Source of the DNA: Flectonema sp. DT1601
Taxonomy: Eukaryota > Euglenozoa > Diplonemea > Diplonemida > Diplonemidae
DNA length: 64,000 nt
Reading direction: 5' to 3'
NCBI GenBank assembly: GCA_964019425.1
Contig: OZ025785.1
Coordinates: forward strand, 705,501-769,500
Of the stretch, positions 32,694 to 42,187 are shown piece by piece. The position numbers and the translations under genes are program-made. The notes under the pieces are model-generated. The model made no database searches. It was given only the letters and a program-made list of their open reading frames with translations, and was not told the origin of the DNA. Position 1 is the stretch's first letter; each line of letters begins with the position of its first letter.

Positions 32694-34657
32694 AACTTCT
32701 TATTTGTATTACTGTGGAGGCTTCCCGAACAAAAAAGGTGTCATCTACGGTTCAGTAATTCTTTTTTTAATGATGCCTGTTATTTCTTATTCTTCAAAAA
32801 AAAAAAAAAAAAAAAAAATTTTTTTTTTTGATCCGACAATTCGCTTTGAGCAGTTTGATATTACAGTAATAAGAAGAAAAAAAAAAGGGGGGGAAAAAAA
32901 AAATGTTTTTTTAATTACGAATATTAAAACTTTTTTTCTTTTTTTTTTTTTTCTTCTTTTCTGTTTCTATTTCAACGCCATCCCCTCATTTTCTTAGTTT
33001 TGTCGACTGAATTGCCTTCCTCTCTCTCTCTCTTGAACGAAATTTAATAAAAGATTAAAAATCACTGCTGCTGGCATCCACAACACGGTCATGTGTCCCT
33101 TGTAAGCGAGTTACTCCAGGACCGTCTCGTCTGGCAATATATTAACCTACTTGAGGACAGCTTATTGTTCTTAAGGTTGTAACTGCTGTGATCAGGACTG
33201 GTTCTGCATATGTACCTCGAGAGCACAGGTGGATTTTCGGCTGGGTTTGTCAGTCAAAATGGTTTCTTTTTTTTTAAAAAATCGGGCTTAGTTAGACTCC
33301 ATCATAACACAACTGATGACAACCTAGGCGAGTGTTGTTAGCATCTCCCTCACTACTTTCTTCAGTCAAAAAAAAACGTGCGTCCACTTTGTTGTCGCAT
33401 TAGGCGATCCTGTATCAGCAGAAATACTAACATTAGAACAATTAAATTAGTGAAGTCGGGGGCTGATTTGCGAAGTAATATCAATCTAGCCTTCCCTGAC
33501 CCCCAATTAAGGTGCGCAATGTTGTGTGATATGAACAAATAGTTATTTATCTGCTTTTCTATTTACCTTCGTTGTATTCTTGTACTTTCCGAGAGTGGTC
33601 TTCGCTAAGTGTTGTGGCAACCATACGAGCCATGTGGCGATATTTTAACTTTTTTTTTTTTTTTTTTTGATGAATTCATTTTACATCTCTTCCTCTTTTT
33701 TTTGAACGAGCGATAAAAATAACTCCGCCGTCGCAATTAACGTCTCGAATGATGACCAAACCAACGTAACCAGATTGGTGGTCTCACTCCTACTGCCCCC
33801 CCTTGGCAGCAATTATCTTATCTGCAGTGCCTTCTTCGTTGGCAGCGACTCGTAACCACAACCACCCTTGAGAAAGGAGGTCGTCTAGTGTCGGGTTTCG
33901 CAAGCCAGAAAACAAAGGTTGCAGATTGACGGTTGCTCTGCTTATCTGTAGACACTTTGTTAGGTTTGATTTTTTCATTTTTTTTGACTCCCCCCCCTCT
34001 TTTTCTTGTTCTGAAAAAACTGGAATTAAAACTCACAGTACGTTCACAACAACTGAGTGTTCTCTCTATTCGAAAAGACAGCTTTTGTTAAAATCTTCCC
34101 GTGGGATGCGAAAAGGGAATCATATCTTTGAAACACTTAACTAGCCTGAAGAGTGTTGGTGAGATTGCTGACAGCTGGCTCGCCAAACTTACTCTGTGTT
34201 GATGATGACATGCTTCCCCTGCCCCTGCCTGTTTGAACTTGAAAAACAATAGAATCACCCCGACTGACGTGACTATGCGATGGGTCCAGTCTGGTCATCG
34301 GAATGTCAAAACGACTTCCTTCTTTTACAATAACGCTTTTTTTTTTTTTTTTTTTTTCCCCCCCTTTTTTTATTTTCGTTTTTTTTTTTTTTATTTCTCA
34401 CCTTGAGGAAAAAATAGGGAACGAAGCTGACTGTACATCTCAAGCTAACACGACACAGTCTTTGGGTCGGTTTCTGTGATTTGTTTGTTGCCTCGATTGT
34501 TGTGGAAACTTTTATTATTTTTTCATTCTTTTATTACTCCGACAGGTTGCTTTGAATGGTAATAAATTTAACTTTGAAAAATATTCGAATTTGTGTACAC
34601 AAAATGTGATTATTAGAATTCTCTTTCTAGGTTTAGCATTACAGCAACTTATTAAAA
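30877..34657 (+). other. 3.8-kb intergenic stretch
   Basis: Homopolymer tracts (including about 30 A at 32662-32691) separate islands of mixed composition (31.6-31.9, 33.06-33.65 and 33.7-34.3 kb). A minus-strand frame at 33790-33978 encodes peptide-like sequence (NPTLDDLLSQGWLWLRVAAN) but has no supporting context. No gene is called. Confidence 0.5.
34621..34644 (+). promoter_or_regulatory. putative trans-splice acceptor, tandem gene copy 1
   Basis: CTCTTTCTAG followed by TTTAGCATTACAG|CAA, 13 nt before the ATG. The (A/C)ACAG|CAA words recur upstream of copies 2 and 3. Confidence 0.5.
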
Positions 34658-35809
34658 ATGAAATCACAAATTCTTGCCTTCGCTATGTTGGCTACCGCTG
34701 CATTAGCAATGGACTGCGGTGGCCACGGTACGTTCGCAGAGAACTGTTGCAAGTGTGATGCTGGATACGCAGGCAGCACTTGCATGGAGTGTGCTCCAGG
34801 ATACGCGAAGGGGATGGTCAACGGAGAGATGATGTGTGGAAATGGAAGAGACGGAACTGCGTGTACTGACGATGGAATGTTCCCATTCTTTGGATGTGGT
34901 TCAGTTGGTACATGTAAAGATAGCAACACGTCGAGCAAAACCTTTCCTTGTGTTTGCAGGGACTTGCAGGGAACCGTCGTTTCGTGTGCCACCAAGTACG
35001 TTGAGAAGCAAACGACCTGCTCCCCACGTGGAGCGAGAATGTACACCGCGTTCCCGAACGAGCCTCGTTTGGACCTTCCATTCAGTCTGACAGTCGTAAC
35101 CTGTGGTGAGACTTCTCCTTCCCTGATGATGGTTCCAGCCTACAAGGAGGATGGAGTGACCATGAACAGCTGCAGCAACAGAACCGGTGAGACTGGAGGA
35201 TTCGCCGCCGAGTGCGTGATGCCGAGCAACGGCGAAGGAAACGCGACTGTGAGCGTGAACTGCCGTGACGGAGTTGTGTTGACCAACTTGAACGCTGAAT
35301 TGTCCACCCGGGACATGGCTGAGTTCACGTACTCTGGTATGATTGTGACGAAGGACAACTTCTTCGTGAGCAGCCAGGAGAACCCTGCGAACAGAAACAA
35401 GTTCAAGGTGTGCGCGTCGAGAGTCGTTCCTGTCGCTGCTGGAAGCTCGCAGATGGAGACGATCTGGGTGCCTGTTGACGGACACAACGACGATGTGAGC
35501 CGCAGAGACGAGGACTTCACGATTGTCAGCGAAGACGATGCCAACAAGAACCGTGCTGCGGGTAACCTCGAGGGAGTTGGAGGAGATGACTGCTGTGACG
35601 GTCTGAAGATTGGATTCTGTCTTCCACTTTGGGCGTTCCTTTTGTTGTGGCTCTTGATGGCTCTGTGTCTCGGATTCCTCGGATTCGCACTTCACAAGAA
35701 CAAGAATGAGATTGAAGCGAAGAAGAACAACGAGAAGTATGAGAAGTTCAACACCGATGCTGAGATGATTGAACACGCTGCTAAGGAAGCAGATGATGAC
35801 GACATCTAA
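34658..35809 (+). CDS. EGF-like Cys-rich type I membrane protein, tandem copy 1
   Basis: A 383-aa protein with a signal peptide (residues 1-17), an EGF-like Cys-rich region (CGGHGTFAENCCKCDAGYAG, then CMECAPGY) to about residue 110, a beta-rich ectodomain with several Asn-X-Ser/Thr sites (NTS, NRT, NAT), a membrane helix near 322-346 (LPLWAFLLLWLLMALCLGFL) and a charged tail ending ADDDDI. Family not recognised beyond EGF-like. Third-codon positions favour C/G (TTC, AAC, GAC), unlike neighbouring genes, which suggests high expression. It differs from copy 3 only at residue 8 (Phe versus Ile) and from copy 2 additionally at one Asp/Ala. Likely an abundant surface protein whose dose is raised by tandem copies. 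Confidence 0.9.
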   Translation: MKSQILAFAMLATAALAMDCGGHGTFAENCCKCDAGYAGSTCMECAPGYAKGMVNGEMMCGNGRDGTACTDDGMFPFFGCGSVGTCKDSNTSSKTFPCVCRDLQGTVVSCATKYVEKQTTCSPRGARMYTAFPNEPRLDLPFSLTVVTCGETSPSLMMVPAYKEDGVTMNSCSNRTGETGGFAAECVMPSNGEGNATVSVNCRDGVVLTNLNAELSTRDMAEFTYSGMIVTKDNFFVSSQENPANRNKFKVCASRVVPVAAGSSQMETIWVPVDGHNDDVSRRDEDFTIVSEDDANKNRAAGNLEGVGGDDCCDGLKIGFCLPLWAFLLLWLLMALCLGFLGFALHKNKNEIEAKKNNEKYEKFNTDAEMIEHAAKEADDDDI

Positions 35810-35817
35810 ATATGAGA

Positions 35818-35853
35818 GAACCCAAATTACTTTAGAAACCTATAGTTGGGTTC
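35818..35853 (+). promoter_or_regulatory. 3' flank hairpin, copy 1
   Basis: GAACCCAA and TTGGGTTC form a perfect 8-bp stem with a 20-nt loop, 9 nt after the stop codon. It is identical after copy 2 and absent after copy 3. Possible 3' UTR element. Confidence 0.5.
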
Positions 35854-35866
35854 CCGTTGGGTGTTT

Positions 35867-36973
35867 TCAAAAATCTGTGATAATTAACTTCTGTGAATGT
35901 TTACGGAGGTAGCAATCTGTGTCATCTGAAGTTGTTGTTTCGGTAAACGCAACCGTAACTCGTTCTCTTCAGATTGCAAGCAGAGATTAAATTCTTTTGC
36001 TGCTCTTTTTTTTTAAATGCAAAAAAAAGAAAAAAAAAGAAAAAAGAAAGGAAGGAAGAAAAGGACGAAAAGAAAAAAAGAAAAAAAAAGTATCAAAAAG
36101 AGAAGAAAAAAAAGAAACAAGATCTAAGCAATTAGGAGTAAGATATAATAAACCTGTTTGTACCAAGTTGTTGTTAGGATGGGTACAAACAGTTTTAATA
36201 AGTTCCTAATTTTTTTAGTTTTTCCCAAATATTTCTAAACGCTTTCCCCTGTTGATCCCTTTTTGCCTTATTAGCGGGATTCAACAGTTTTTAACTTGTC
36301 CTTGTTATATATGTTTCGTTATATTTAAAAAAAAAAAAAAAAAAAAAAAATTAACAATCGTTCTCTTATCTCTAAAAACAAGCGTGAAAGAATCACGTGG
36401 GGGAGAATGGTTACTTACTTTCGTGTTGCATTTAGTTGCCAAAAAAAAAAAAAAAAAAAAAAAAGTATATTAATCGCGAAGTCATTTTTGCTTTACTGAA
36501 TAAAAGCACTAAAAAAGACACACGATCTGTAATTTAAAAAAAAAGAAAAAAAAAAGGGAAAATATATAATTATTTAATAAAAAAAATTAATTGAAAAAAA
36601 AAAAAAAAAAGTAGCCGAGGTGCGAAGAGTCACAAAGTACTTTTTTTTTTTTTGTAGTTTCAATGTTGAACACAGTTAATGTTTCGTTCTGGTTTTTTGC
36701 TCTTTGCATGTGTGATGCACAATTAGTATCAAAGAAAACCCTGCAGTAGTAAAAGTGAATCTAAACTTAACATTGGAATACCTGAAACTTTCATTTTATA
36801 TCTGAATATTGAACCAGTGAACTTTCTTTCGTTCTTTTCTTAAGTCGAGTTAATTACCACCGAAACTGGTGGTAAAAGAAGTGGGATGTTGTATGATGAA
36901 ATGCAAATGGTTTTCATAAGATTTATAGTTTCTTTTCTTCCACAGCAATTTAAAAAAAACAAGCTATTAAAAA
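35867..36973 (+). other. intergenic between tandem copies 1 and 2
   Basis: Unrelated to the flanks of the other copies, with purine-rich and poly-A stretches (36010-36120, 36328-36350). The acceptor candidate at 36929-36945 is listed separately. No gene. Confidence 0.5.
36929..36945 (+). promoter_or_regulatory. putative trans-splice acceptor, tandem gene copy 2
   Basis: TTTCTTTTCTTCCACAG, 28 nt before the ATG, followed by CAA as in the other two copies. Confidence 0.5.
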
Positions 36974-38125
36974 ATGAAATCACAAATTCTTGCCATCGCT
37001 ATGTTAGCTACCGCTGCATTAGCAATGGACTGCGGTGGCCACGGTACGTTCGCAGAGAACTGTTGCAAGTGTGATGCTGGATACGCAGGCAGCACTTGCA
37101 TGGAGTGTGCTCCAGGATACGCGAAGGGGATGGTCAACGGAGAGATGATGTGTGGAAATGGAAGAGACGGAACTGCGTGTACTGACGATGGAATGTTCCC
37201 ATTCTTTGGATGTGGTTCAGTTGGTACATGTAAAGATAGCAACACGTCAAGCAAAACCTTTCCTTGTGTTTGCAGGGACTTGCAGGGAACCGTCGTTTCG
37301 TGTGCCACCAAGTACGTTGAGAAGCAAACGACCTGCTCCCCACGTGGAGCGAGAATGTACACCGCGTTCCCGAACGAGCCTCGTTTGGACCTACCATTCA
37401 GTCTGACAGTCGTAACCTGTGGTGAGACTTCTCCTTCCCTGATGATGGTTCCAGCCTACAAGGAGGATGGAGTGACCATGAACAGCTGCAGCAACAGAAC
37501 CGGTGAGACTGGAGGATTCGCCGCCGAGTGCGTGATGCCGAGCAACGGCGAAGGAAACGCGACTGTGAGCGTGAACTGCCGTGACGGAGTTGTGTTGACC
37601 AACTTGAACGCTGAATTGTCCACCCGGGACATGGCTGAGTTCACGTACTCTGGTATGATTGTGACGAAGGACAACTTCTTCGTGAGCAGCCAGGAGAACC
37701 CTGCGAACAGAAACAAGTTCAAGGTGTGCGCGTCGAGAGTCGTTCCTGTCGCTGCTGGAAGCTCGCAGATGGAGACGATCTGGGTGCCTGTTGCCGGACA
37801 CAACGACGATGTGAGCCGCAGAGACGAGGATTTCACGATTGTCAGCGAAGATGATGCCAACAAGAACCGTGCTGCGGGTAACCTCGAGGGAGTTGGAGGA
37901 GATGACTGCTGTGACGGTCTGAAGATTGGATTCTGTCTTCCACTTTGGGCGTTCCTTTTGTTGTGGCTCTTGATGGCTCTGTGTCTCGGATTCCTCGGAT
38001 TCGCACTTCACAAGAACAAGAATGAGATTGAAGCGAAGAAGAACAACGAGAAGTATGAGAAGTTCAACACCGATGCTGAGATGATTGAACACGCTGCTAA
38101 GGAAGCAGATGATGACGACATCTAA
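36974..38125 (+). CDS. EGF-like Cys-rich type I membrane protein, tandem copy 2
   Basis: Same 383-aa protein as the first copy: signal peptide, EGF-like region, ectodomain, membrane helix and acidic tail. It has Ile at residue 8 and Ala instead of Asp in PVAGHNDD (about residue 275). Only a handful of other, silent, base changes separate it from copy 1 over 1152 bp. The identity with copy 1 continues 57 bp past the stop codon, whereas the upstream flanks share almost nothing. The spacing from copy 1 is 2316 bp. Confidence 0.9.
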   Translation: MKSQILAIAMLATAALAMDCGGHGTFAENCCKCDAGYAGSTCMECAPGYAKGMVNGEMMCGNGRDGTACTDDGMFPFFGCGSVGTCKDSNTSSKTFPCVCRDLQGTVVSCATKYVEKQTTCSPRGARMYTAFPNEPRLDLPFSLTVVTCGETSPSLMMVPAYKEDGVTMNSCSNRTGETGGFAAECVMPSNGEGNATVSVNCRDGVVLTNLNAELSTRDMAEFTYSGMIVTKDNFFVSSQENPANRNKFKVCASRVVPVAAGSSQMETIWVPVAGHNDDVSRRDEDFTIVSEDDANKNRAAGNLEGVGGDDCCDGLKIGFCLPLWAFLLLWLLMALCLGFLGFALHKNKNEIEAKKNNEKYEKFNTDAEMIEHAAKEADDDDI

Positions 38126-38133
38126 ATATGAGA

Positions 38134-38169
38134 GAACCCAAATTACTTTAGAAACCTATAGTTGGGTTC
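38134..38169 (+). promoter_or_regulatory. 3' flank hairpin, copy 2
   Basis: Same GAACCCAA/TTGGGTTC stem and loop as after copy 1, at the same distance from the stop codon. Confidence 0.5.
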
Positions 38170-38182
38170 CCGTTGGGTGTTT

Positions 38183-38880
38183 GATTAGTGAATTAATACG
38201 TATCAGTGAATTTGGTGTCCCGACCCCATTGGGTTTCCAAGCCCTATTTTTCGTAAGTATTCTGTAGTCAACTTGCTAGACGGGGTAGCTTGCCTTAATT
38301 GGTTTAGGCTAACACCACACAGTAAGTGCGCTCCTAATGTGAACTGCCGTTAGGGTCGTTGCAAGGCACGCAAAACTACAGTTAGTGAAACAGAAATTCT
38401 TTTTTTCCCCTGCCGCTTTCCCCTCCCTTGTTCTTTTTTTTCCCTTTTCCTTTTGTTCCCTTTTCTCTCTTTTCATTTTTTATCTAAATTCTCTGTTTAC
38501 CAACAAACAGCAGCTGAGAGGAATGAATTTCAGATGCAACACATACCACCTAATTACTAAAAGAGGGACAGTAATCGATTTTTAATACGTGTCCTGTAAC
38601 TTGTTCGCCGGTTCCTTATAAGTTACGTTGTGTGGTTTAATTATTCAAATGCGTATTCGATGTTGAGAAGCCAGTCACATTTAAGCTTTAAACCACACGT
38701 AGTAACCAATGAACTGTAAAATTTCGATTTTTTATTTATCCTTTTTTTTTTTTTTTTTTTTTTTTTATTCCCTTCTGTTAAGATTTTTTTTTTCCCGCTT
38801 TTCTTATTCTTTTTTTGGGGGCGACCTCTCCTTTCAATAAGCGATTTTTTTTTGAAATTTTGGAAAAAACAAAACACATC

Positions 38881-38912
<32 letters not shown>

Positions 38913-39919
38913 AGAAGGGGAAAAAAAAAAAAATACAATGAATTAAAGTAAACTTTTAATGAGGAAAAGGAAACAGCTTTCTCCTTTCAAGTTAAGCTGC
39001 GACATTCTTATTGTAAGTACGATACAAAGAAAGTAATCCGAGGAGTGCGACACCGCGAAGAATCAGTAAATCGTGTACAATGGAACTTGATATAAGTGGC
39101 CGACGTATAACGGCATTACAAAACAATGTTCCCCAGGAGAGTAAAAAAAAAAAAAAAAAAAAAAGGTTCTTCGACATCATCGGGGGGCGTGCCGATGGTT
39201 GGCAGGCTCACTTCATCCTTTTATCCTACCCCCCGTATATCTTCTGTTGTTCAGTTTTTTTCTTTTTAATATTTTTTTTATTCCTTCCTTCCCCTGCCTT
39301 TCATTCATTTTTTTGTGTTCTGAAGAGAGTTTCCTGTTATTTTCATTGATCCTTGTTATCGTATTTTACTTTTTTTTACCTGACGCTATGCTTTTTTTTT
39401 TTTTTTCACCGTCTAATTACTTATGGTGATTTAAAATAAAAGCGAATGGTAACATTATTACTGCATACGAACAAGTTAGAAATGAGGTACAGAGGCCTAG
39501 TTTGTCTCTATTTGAGTAAACATAGGTATCGGAATCAACTTAACTGTAAAAAATAAATGATCCTTGTTCTTTATCTGTGTGGTGCATACAATGCACAAAA
39601 ATAGAACTGTTGGGAAACTTTTATATACCGTCTCGAAAAATCTGAAAGTGTTTTTCTACTCTTTTTGATAATTGAGGACAACCATGAGTAGTTTAATGAA
39701 GGCATCTGCCGTTTACCAGCAGCAGGCTGGTTGGTTTCACGTGATGCATCTTCGGCTTTGTGTGGTTAAAAAGACAGAAGCCTTAAGTAAACAGCGAATA
39801 CGACAAAACAAAAAAAAAACCCCCACTCCCCGCTCTTCCTTATCTGTTTAAGTTCGTTTTTCTGTTTGGCAAATCTACATCGACATTTCTTTCACAGCAA
39901 TTAGCACCAAAATATAAAA
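38183..39919 (+). other. intergenic between tandem copies 2 and 3
   Basis: Noncoding, with T-rich stretches and A/T runs (about 38742-38766, 38881-38909, 39141-39164). No gene. Confidence 0.5.
39885..39897 (+). promoter_or_regulatory. putative trans-splice acceptor, tandem gene copy 3
   Basis: TTTCTTTCACAG followed by CAA, 22 nt before the ATG at 39920. Confidence 0.5.
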
Positions 39920-41071
39920 ATGAAATCACAAATTCTAGCTATCGCTATGTTGGCTACCGCTGCATTAGCAATGGACTGCGGTGGCCACGGTACGTTCGCA
40001 GAGAACTGTTGCAAGTGTGATGCTGGATACGCAGGCAGCACTTGCATGGAGTGTGCTCCAGGATACGCGAAGGGGATGGTCAACGGAGAGATGATGTGTG
40101 GAAATGGAAGAGACGGAACTGCGTGTACTGACGATGGAATGTTCCCATTCTTTGGATGTGGTTCAGTTGGTACATGTAAAGATAGCAACACGTCGAGCAA
40201 AACCTTTCCTTGTGTTTGCAGGGACTTGCAGGGAACCGTCGTTTCGTGTGCCACCAAGTACGTTGAGAAGCAAACGACCTGCTCCCCACGTGGAGCGAGA
40301 ATGTACACCGCGTTCCCGAACGAGCCTCGTTTGGACCTTCCATTCAGTCTGACAGTCGTAACCTGTGGTGAGACTTCTCCTTCCCTGATGATGGTTCCAG
40401 CCTACAAGGAGGATGGAGTGACCATGAACAGCTGCAGCAACAGAACTGGTGAGACTGGAGGATTCGCCGCCGAGTGCGTGATGCCGAGCAACGGCGAAGG
40501 AAACGCGACTGTGAGCGTGAACTGCCGTGACGGAGTTGTGTTGACCAACTTGAACGCTGAATTGTCCACCCGGGACATGGCTGAGTTCACGTACTCTGGT
40601 ATGATTGTGACGAAGGACAACTTCTTCGTGAGCAGCCAGGAGAACCCTGCGAACAGAAACAAGTTCAAGGTGTGCGCGTCGAGAGTCGTTCCTGTCGCTG
40701 CTGGAAGCTCGCAGATGGAGACGATCTGGGTGCCTGTTGACGGACACAACGACGATGTGAGCCGCAGAGACGAGGATTTCACGATTGTCAGCGAAGACGA
40801 TGCCAACAAGAACCGTGCTGCGGGTAACCTTGAGGGAGTTGGAGGAGATGACTGCTGTGACGGTCTGAAGATTGGATTCTGTCTTCCACTTTGGGCGTTC
40901 CTTTTGTTGTGGCTCTTGATGGCTCTGTGTCTCGGATTCCTCGGATTCGCACTTCACAAGAACAAGAATGAGATTGAAGCGAAGAAGAACAACGAGAAGT
41001 ATGAGAAGTTCAACACCGATGCTGAGATGATTGAACACGCTGCTAAGGAAGCAGATGATGACGACATTTAG
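39920..41071 (+). CDS. EGF-like Cys-rich type I membrane protein, tandem copy 3
   Basis: Third copy of the 383-aa membrane protein, differing from copy 1 only by Ile for Phe at residue 8 in the signal peptide, plus a few silent changes. Homology to the other copies stops at the stop codon: the flank here lacks the hairpin and instead has AATAAAGG about 20 bp after the stop codon. The spacing from copy 2 is 2946 bp. Confidence 0.9.
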   Translation: MKSQILAIAMLATAALAMDCGGHGTFAENCCKCDAGYAGSTCMECAPGYAKGMVNGEMMCGNGRDGTACTDDGMFPFFGCGSVGTCKDSNTSSKTFPCVCRDLQGTVVSCATKYVEKQTTCSPRGARMYTAFPNEPRLDLPFSLTVVTCGETSPSLMMVPAYKEDGVTMNSCSNRTGETGGFAAECVMPSNGEGNATVSVNCRDGVVLTNLNAELSTRDMAEFTYSGMIVTKDNFFVSSQENPANRNKFKVCASRVVPVAAGSSQMETIWVPVDGHNDDVSRRDEDFTIVSEDDANKNRAAGNLEGVGGDDCCDGLKIGFCLPLWAFLLLWLLMALCLGFLGFALHKNKNEIEAKKNNEKYEKFNTDAEMIEHAAKEADDDDI

Positions 41072-42187
41072 AAATGTTGTAATCTAATTCAATAAAGGCA
41101 TCATCCTCTCACATCTCATATTCCTCTCCGTTTCTCTGTTCGTCTGAGGTTTACCTTCAAGATAACAATTTTATAACATTTAGTGCCTAAAATTTTCCAT
41201 TCTGATTGCTTGAGTTGCTTCATTGCATCGTTCAAGGATGAGAATAATTAAAAGAATAGTTCCCTCCCAATCCCACTTGTTGACTCGTTGAAGTAACTTA
41301 TGAATTTCAACTACAGAGTCTTTCAGTTCCCCTCTAACCGACGCCGTCTTTTGCTGAGCATGAGACGTTTTTTTATCCTACACAAACTTATTTAATAATC
41401 CTTGTGAAGCTCCTACAGAAACAGGTAGGAACTGCAACTTCCTTTTCAAGTTGAATTTGCTTCTGAGATGGAATTTGTACTTGACATTTCTTTTTATTCC
41501 CTTTTTTTTTTTTTTTGGCAGACATTTTTTAGTTTTTTTAGAACGAAGAAAAAAAAATTCCAAAAAAAAAAAAAAAAAAAAGAAAATCACACGAGAAGGT
41601 GTACCCCGCCCAGTATTGTATAAACTGTGAACGGTGTTTGTATCAACGTTTCCTCTCTTCGTGGAAGGTTGGCAATTGGAAAGCGCTATTCATGAATTCC
41701 TAATGGACAACTTCTTTTCTTACAGGATTGTTGTTGCAAAGTTTTTCCTGAACCCGCCCGAAACTGGCGATGAAGGATTCGTTACTTCTTTGAGTAACAC
41801 TGTGCAAATAGTGCTTTCCCTTGTGTGGTCCCACGTTCCCCATTCTAATTTACTGCCTCTTTTATAAGTCATGAATGTCTTTTTATAGTCGAACAGGAAT
41901 AATCTTTTTACCACCCCTGTCAGTGATAATCGAAGGAAGGAAGATGTTCATTTAATTTTGCTGGAGTTTGAAATATTAATTTAATGTCCTGTTTTTAGTA
42001 TCTCTCTACAGGCTCTTAATTCAAAAGAAAACAAAAATATCGACACAAAGAACAAAGTATTAGAATAGAGTTAGCATTTAATTCGCGTGCTGGGTACGGA
42101 AAACAATGGTTTTCTTCATTCTTGAATTGAAATTACGTATCCTTTGAATTAATTCTTCATCACCAGAAACTCATCCAGTTAAAAATA
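41072..42187 (+). other. intergenic
   Basis: Noncoding. The last long A run before the LRR gene lies near 41563-41582. A pyrimidine-rich acceptor candidate ends at 42166. No gene seen. Confidence 0.5.
42151..42166 (+). promoter_or_regulatory. putative trans-splice acceptor of the LRR gene
   Basis: AATTCTTCATCACCAG, 21 nt before the ATG at 42188. Confidence 0.45.

Noticed and set aside
33060-33085. ATCACTGCTGCTGGCATCC, resembling the complement of the SSU rRNA 530 loop
   Set aside because: The flanking sequence does not continue as SSU rRNA; likely chance.
33790-33978. Minus-strand 62-codon frame with ordinary-looking peptide
   Set aside because: No homologue recognised, no start context or neighbouring exon, and a lone opposite-strand gene within the plus-strand unit is unlikely.
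34901-41038. Long minus-strand open frames (up to 291 codons) opposite each tandem gene copy, and 199 codons opposite the MORN gene
   Set aside because: They are mirror frames of GC-rich or biased coding sequence. The plus-strand proteins have signal peptides, Cys patterns and membrane helices that the mirror frames lack.
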